NCBI GenBank assembly: GCA_027577595.1
Contig: JANBRJ010000048.1
Location: forward strand, 1 to 64,000
DNA length: 64,000 bases
Source of the DNA: Coemansia sp. RSA 487
Taxonomy: Eukaryota > Kickxellomycota > Kickxellomycetes > Kickxellales > Kickxellaceae
Direction of reading: 5' to 3'
Shown here: positions 59,543-64,000 of the stretch, piece after piece
Layout: each line of letters begins with the position of its first letter
How positions within the stretch are numbered: position 1 is the first letter of the stretch
Program-made: the position numbers and the translations under genes
Notes under the pieces: generated by a model
Databases searched by the model: none
What the model was told of the DNA's origin: nothing
Seen by the model: only the letters and a program-made list of their open reading frames with translations

Positions 59543-60483
59543 TGTTGCTATTTGTGATTAAGAATATGGCTCTAGGGTGTGTTTTTTAGAACAGATCGCG
59601 GTATTGTTCTGGTTTGCGACGCAACTCTGTTGATGATAACAATTAAATAAATAGTCTAATGTAGTTTTTTCGGCTACAAGTTCGACAGAGAAATAAAATG
59701 AAGGACTACTTTGGGAAATTGAAAGGGAGAAGGTGTCTGAGAAGAGGTTGTCGATTCAGCTGGCAAACGTGGAGATTTTATACAATTCGCGCAAATAAAA
59801 AACTTTTTTTATTGCATGGATAGCAATCGGTCTACGCCCCTGCTTCTATCTTTACTTTTTATGCCAACATTTCTCTGCCGATATAGCTGTGTTGCCACTC
59901 AAAACAGCATAAAACGAAAGCCGCTGTTTGTCCGGAAGGGAAAGTGTGGAAATCCATTGGGTTCAAGCAAAGGTCTATCTTGCGCCAGAAATAATCGAAA
60001 CGGACAAAATTTCATATCCGCCATTTCGCATCCAGCGATTGATCCATTCTGGAAATAGTAAACACAAACCTATTGAAGCAATAGCGCTGCTACCACCGTA
60101 CTTTTGTTGGTTCGATGTGGTTCAGTCAGTGGTCATGCGCTATGCTTGTGTGTCGTTTCGTGACTGTCAACTTCAAGCAACTCAACTTCTGGAAAACGGC
60201 GTGCCTTGGCCACTGTTCTCCGCTTTCGGCTTATCATTTGCGCTATTCCGCAATTCTCCAGAAACAGTTTATGTGACCAGTAAAACAATTGTTGTGTAAC
60301 AGGGCCATAGAGGCGGTAATTGGACACCCCGTTCCACTCGAGTGTACTTTTTCAGTGTTGCTGAAGTCGTGTTCAAACGGCACACGTGCAGAGACTTCAA
60401 TATTTTCTCGCTGATTTCGGTACAAAATGTTCACGTTTCAAAAAAAAAAGAACAGAATATCTAATAGCAGCAATGTCAGACAA
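59543..60483. other. spacer between the SCOT copies
   Basis: 941 bp. It contains the copy-1 promoter and overlapping plus-strand open frames at 59816-60058 (ATG start) and 59928-60299 (non-ATG start) with reasonable composition but no family. They may be decayed coding DNA. I do not call a gene. Confidence 0.4.
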
Positions 60484-62137
60484 CTAATACGTTTCAGCAA
60501 CGTCGGGCGAAACAGCAAAGTCGCAGCCAGTTGAGTTCTTGATGTCATCGACAGTGCACCCGGTTGCCAGCTCGCGCAAAAGCAACCCCTTGCCAGGCAC
60601 AACGTCGAATACGCACTTATCCGTGATAATACGGTTGACGCATTTGAGGCCCGTAAGAGGAAGCGTGCACTGCTTGAGAATCTTTGGCGATCCGTCCTTG
60701 GAGCAGTGGTCCATTGTTACCACGACCTTTGTGTTTGCCGCAGAGACCAAGTCCATTGCACCGCCCATGCCCTTGACCATTTTCCCAGGGATAATCCAGT
60801 TGGCTAAATCGCCGGACTCGGACACCTCCATACCGCCCAGGACAGTCAGATCAAGACGCGAGTTGCGGATCATTGCAAAAGACACGTCGCTCGAGAAGAA
60901 AGAGCCTCCGCTAAGCACAGTAACCGTCTCCTTTCCGGCATTGATAAGATCTGGGTCGACTTGGTCTTCCTTGGGGAAAGGTCCGAGTCCGAGGATTCCG
61001 TTTTCGCTCTGCAGATGCACGGTTATTCCGGGATCGATAAAGTTGCTGGCAAGCATAGGCATCCCAATGCCGAGGTTAGCGTACATGCCGTCCTTGAACT
61101 CGCGTGCTGCACGCTTGATGATCCTGATCCTCTTTTGCATCGACGCCGGAAGGCTGGACTCTAGCTCGTCCTCTTTGGTCACCGTGCGCTTTTCAATCTT
61201 CTTTTCGTACCCGCCACCCTTCACAATCCGGTGAACGTGGATTCCAGGGATGTGGATCTCACTGGGCAATAGCGACCCAGCAGACACGATCTCCTCAGCC
61301 TCGACAATCGTCACTTTTCCAGCGGTGGCCATTGGGGCATTAAAGTTGTTTGCTGACTCGCGAAACACCAGGTTTCCAAGCTCGTCGGCCTTCCACGCCT
61401 TTACCAGCGCAAAGTCGCCCGTAATGCTCCTTTCTTTCAGGTAGGCGCGGCCATCAAAGACACCTACCTCACGAGGAATCGCCTCGATTTCCACATATCC
61501 CTCGGGGCTGTACTTTATCGGTGTTCCCCCATGCTGAATGGCCGTGCCGTACCCCGTTGCCGTGTAGAACGCCGGGATCCCTGCGCCGCCAGCACGCAAC
61601 TTTTCTGCCAGCGTCCCTTGCGGCACCAGCTCAACCTCGAGCTCCCCGCTGAGATACTGTCGTGCAAACTCCTTGTTTTCGCCGACATAGCTTGATACCA
61701 TGCGCTTTATCTGCCTCGTGTTGAGAAGCTTTCCCAGCGCAACGCCGTCGATCCTACCCACACCATTTTGCATTCCAAACCAAACAAATATTAGATCAAC
61801 GTTCACTTGATCGCCGTAGCTGCTGAGGTCACATGCACATTTGAAATTTTTGTTCTGCTGGGAAATTGTTCTTCACTCACCCTGCGTTGTTTGAAACCGC
61901 TGTCAGGTTTTTTATTTGCGGCTTTTGCGAAACAGCGTCAATGAGCTTTTCTGGTACGCCGCACAGACCAAATCCGCCGAAAAGAACCGTGCTTCCTGCA
62001 GGAATGTCTTCAACAGCCTTTGCCGCCGATGGATAAAGCTTGCTGAAGCAGCGGCAAAGAAGTCCACGCGAGACTGCATAGCTATGGTGGTTCCTTGAAG
62101 CAAGCACAGGTATCCTTGTTCTTAGTAGTGTCGTCAT
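60484..62137 (-). CDS. succinyl-CoA:3-ketoacid CoA-transferase, copy 2 (two exons)
   Basis: Predicted 508 aa, complement(join(60484..61753,61881..62137)). Exon 1 gives a basic presequence ([18 protein letters not shown]), then [11 protein letters not shown] and LTAVSNNA. The 127-nt intron 61754-61880 starts GTGAGT and ends GGTAG. Splicing in phase 2 joins NNAG to [11 protein letters not shown], matching [14 protein letters not shown] in copy 1. The catalytic Glu lies in [14 protein letters not shown]. The rest follows copy 1 closely, including the DVAET end. It is expected to do the same mitochondrial CoA transfer. The hinge differs more than the domains. The duplication is old enough for clear divergence. 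Confidence 0.92.
61754..61880 (-). other. spliceosomal intron in SCOT copy 2
   Basis: 127 nt, GTGAGT donor and GGTAG acceptor, placed by alignment with the intronless paralog and by frame. An open frame runs through part of it on the coding strand, so it is easily mistaken for a separate start (at 61806). Confidence 0.85.
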
Positions 62138-62576
62138 CGTTTCTAAACCGTATAAGTATAGCTGCTGGTTGTTATAATTGTTCAAATAAAATACGCAGTA
62201 TGAAAATAGCTGAAGAAAGACAAAAAAGAAGTGATGCTGTCTGCATTCTAGATTGTATATTTATGAACGACCAAGCATCTGTTTGCTTTTTCAACTGTCA
62301 GCGAGACAAGCATTTGTTTTTTTCTCACGGATTCCTGCATTGATATTACACAACCTGCACGCTTTGACCAGACAAAGATATCCAATCCCTATGCTGTGTT
62401 TCGTTGCGCGTGATCGTGTGAAATTTGGTGCGGTTCTTCACTTTACCTCTTGCGATCTGTACATATGCTACAGATAAGGCTGCTCAGCCGTTATCAACGA
62501 GAACCTGAACATTAATAAGGCTAGTCGGCTTCTGCAGCTTACAAACTGAATATGTGGATGTGGCTAAAACCACACG
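62138..62576. promoter_or_regulatory. spacer upstream of SCOT copy 2
   Basis: 439 bp between SCOT copy 2 and the JmjC gene stop. Some short open frames occur; none looks like a gene. Confidence 0.4.
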
Positions 62577-63956
62577 CTAAAACCACATGCTAACGCTCAT
62601 GCTAACACTGAGCGACCGCACATAGTGCCACCAGCGCGGCTACACGGAAAAGAAGCATGTAAATCGGAACTAGAACATTAGCATGTGCGTTTTCTATACG
62701 AATCAGTTTGTTTCCTTCAGCCCATTACATGTACTTACTGGTACATAGAGAAGATCGCCTGGATTAACGACACACTCTAGATACTTGGCCTGTGCGAATA
62801 GCGGAAACTGGCTATTGTCCGGTGAATCGACATCGACCTGGCTTGTGTTTGCCAGTTGAGAATCGTCCTCATACGGATAAAGACGTGCAGACTCATCGGG
62901 ATTGAATAATCTAAAGTATTTGAATCCAAACACCTGTGCAAATAGATTGTCGTAGCTGTCGTAATGCAACGGAGACACTGTATTTCTAGGGCCAAGCCAA
63001 ATATTAACCTGAACATCATCGTCTGCCCTCGAACCCTCAGGATTCAACCTTCTGCATGTTTCTACTTGAGTATAGTCAGGCAGCCAGTAGTCGCGCTTTA
63101 GACGAAACGCCTGGTTCAACAGATCATGCTGTGCCAAGTACCCCGTTGCTCCTTGGTCGCTTTGGTTATTTGCAGAAGGGTAAATCACATTGTCCAGGAA
63201 CTCACCAAACGGCATCAGCTTCATGGTCCAGTCGCCTTGCGTGTAGCTCGACCCAAGCTCGACAGGCACAAGACGATGGTGTCCAACGGATTGTCGCAGA
63301 TACTCAAGGTTGCTCCACCGTCTACTATCTAGCGCTGGCCAGGACGATATTGCATTTTCGATTATAAATGGCTGGCATTTATCTGGGTCTGAAATCGTAT
63401 GCTGAAATGTCAAAATGTCCATATCATCCACAGAGTATCGCTTGATTGGATTTTGCAATTGGGGCAAGCAGTTAGGTGTGGTGTTTAGAATTGCAGGTTC
63501 TCTGGACTTAACAGCTATAGGGTGTATGTTTTCTACACATTCGGTTACTTTGTACATCCAGCGAAGGACGGCCATGGTAGGTCGACATGCAATTATTGCT
63601 TGATCAATATCGTTAAGCACAGACAGTTGCTGATCAGGGGATTTCTCGAAAAGTAAATACTCGAGACTCTCAACCAGAGCCAAAACAGCCAACATGTGCA
63701 CTCCGACAGGGTCCATATCATTCTCCTCTGCAGAACGGCCCATGACAATGCTATATAGCTGAGTAAACATCCGTTTGCCGTTCCTTGATGAATCGATGGT
63801 TCGGGTCTCTCGAGCATCGATATCAAGGCTATTATCAATATGCTCCATCAGCAACGAAACGTCTTTTATTATCGCCTGGTGAGTTTTTTGTTGGGCATAG
63901 CAAGCAACTTCGTTTTTAACAAATGACACCAGCTTTTTCAGCATATCAGCAGACAT
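62577..63956 (-). CDS. JmjC-domain protein, KDM8/JMJD5-like (two exons)
   Basis: Predicted 426 aa, complement(join(62577..62639,62739..63956)). The N-terminal about 165 residues are helical (EHIDNSLDIDARE; LAVLALVESLEYLLFEK). The JmjC barrel starts at about 185 (PFIIENAISSWPALD) and has NIWLGPRNTVSPLHYDSYDN with the iron-binding H-x-D, then FGFKYFRLFNPDESARLYPY. The open frame ends right after LLYVP with a GTAAGT donor. An intron 62640-62738 ending TGTAG restores PRWWHYVRSL and the C-terminal SVSMSVSMWF, placing the second iron-binding His on exon 2. This fits JMJD5-type protein hydroxylases or peptidases. The exact substrate is unknown. Confidence 0.85.
62640..62738 (-). other. spliceosomal intron in the JmjC gene
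   Basis: 99 nt, GTAAGT donor, CTAAT-type branch about 30-40 nt from the end, TGTAG acceptor, phase 0. Without it the frame runs into a short unrelated tail. Confidence 0.85.
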
Positions 63957-64000
63957 GATATAAATGGAAAATTTGGAAATACGAGAAAGAAAAAAAGAGG

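Noticed and set aside
61754-61806. Start of SCOT copy 2 at 61806 ([12 protein letters not shown])
   Set aside because: This is translated intron. Splicing to exon 1 restores the conserved N-terminal domain that such a start would lose.

Overview
The window looks like a nuclear segment of a compact fungal genome, most plausibly an early-diverging lineage such as Kickxellomycotina. That placement is my inference, not something the sequence proves. Genes are dense, many are intronless, and coding DNA is much richer in G+C than the AT-rich spacers. The three introns I could resolve are about 100-130 nt long with GT..AG ends and one clear TACTAAT-type branch site. The protein set is eukaryotic: separase, APC11, LSm8, Rpc25, Cwf19, UGGT with a C-terminal HDEL, and Cfd1. 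I saw no tRNA or rRNA gene.

Layout. 1-6.2 kb: AT-rich desert with the end of an old repeat at its left edge. 6.2-16.2 kb: Cwf19-like splicing factor, a voltage-gated K+ channel, an augmin HAUS8-like protein, Pol III subunit Rpc25, polyprenyl diphosphate synthase COQ1 and an S28 serine peptidase. 16.9-22.2 kb: a mitochondrial TMEM70/186-like protein, an F-box-like protein, Cfd1/NUBP2 and an unrecognised helical protein whose start codon lies on a 15-nt first exon. 22.6-30.6 kb: UGGT, a membrane protein, APC11 and a bacterial-type histidyl-tRNA synthetase. 30.6-33.1 kb: AT-rich island with a 250-bp solo-LTR-like element and two small basic proteins, one ending in a prenylation signal. 33.2-45.9 kb: ABCG half transporter, coiled-coil protein, TRIP4/Rqt4, PNS1-type choline-transporter-like protein, LSm8, UDP-glucose dehydrogenase and farnesyl diphosphate synthase. 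46-49.9 kb: second AT-rich island carrying a family of tiny Ser/Arg/Lys-rich genes on the minus strand, each with a TATA box about 90-105 bp before its ATG. 50-64 kb: separase (2261 aa), a PWI-domain protein, two tandem SCOT (succinyl-CoA:3-ketoacid CoA-transferase) genes and a KDM8/JMJD5-like JmjC protein.

Most genes are housekeeping and do not form one pathway. Several pairs share a process: separase and APC11 (anaphase), Cwf19, the PWI protein and LSm8 (splicing/U6), COQ1 and farnesyl diphosphate synthase (isoprenoids), and the two SCOT genes (ketone-body use). The least explained material is in the two AT-rich islands, where small basic low-complexity genes with paralogous sequence and promoter layout sit among repeats.

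Several start codons were moved downstream to the first ATG, or upstream across an intron, because the longest open frame begins at a non-ATG codon. Splice sites were read by eye and not checked against transcripts.
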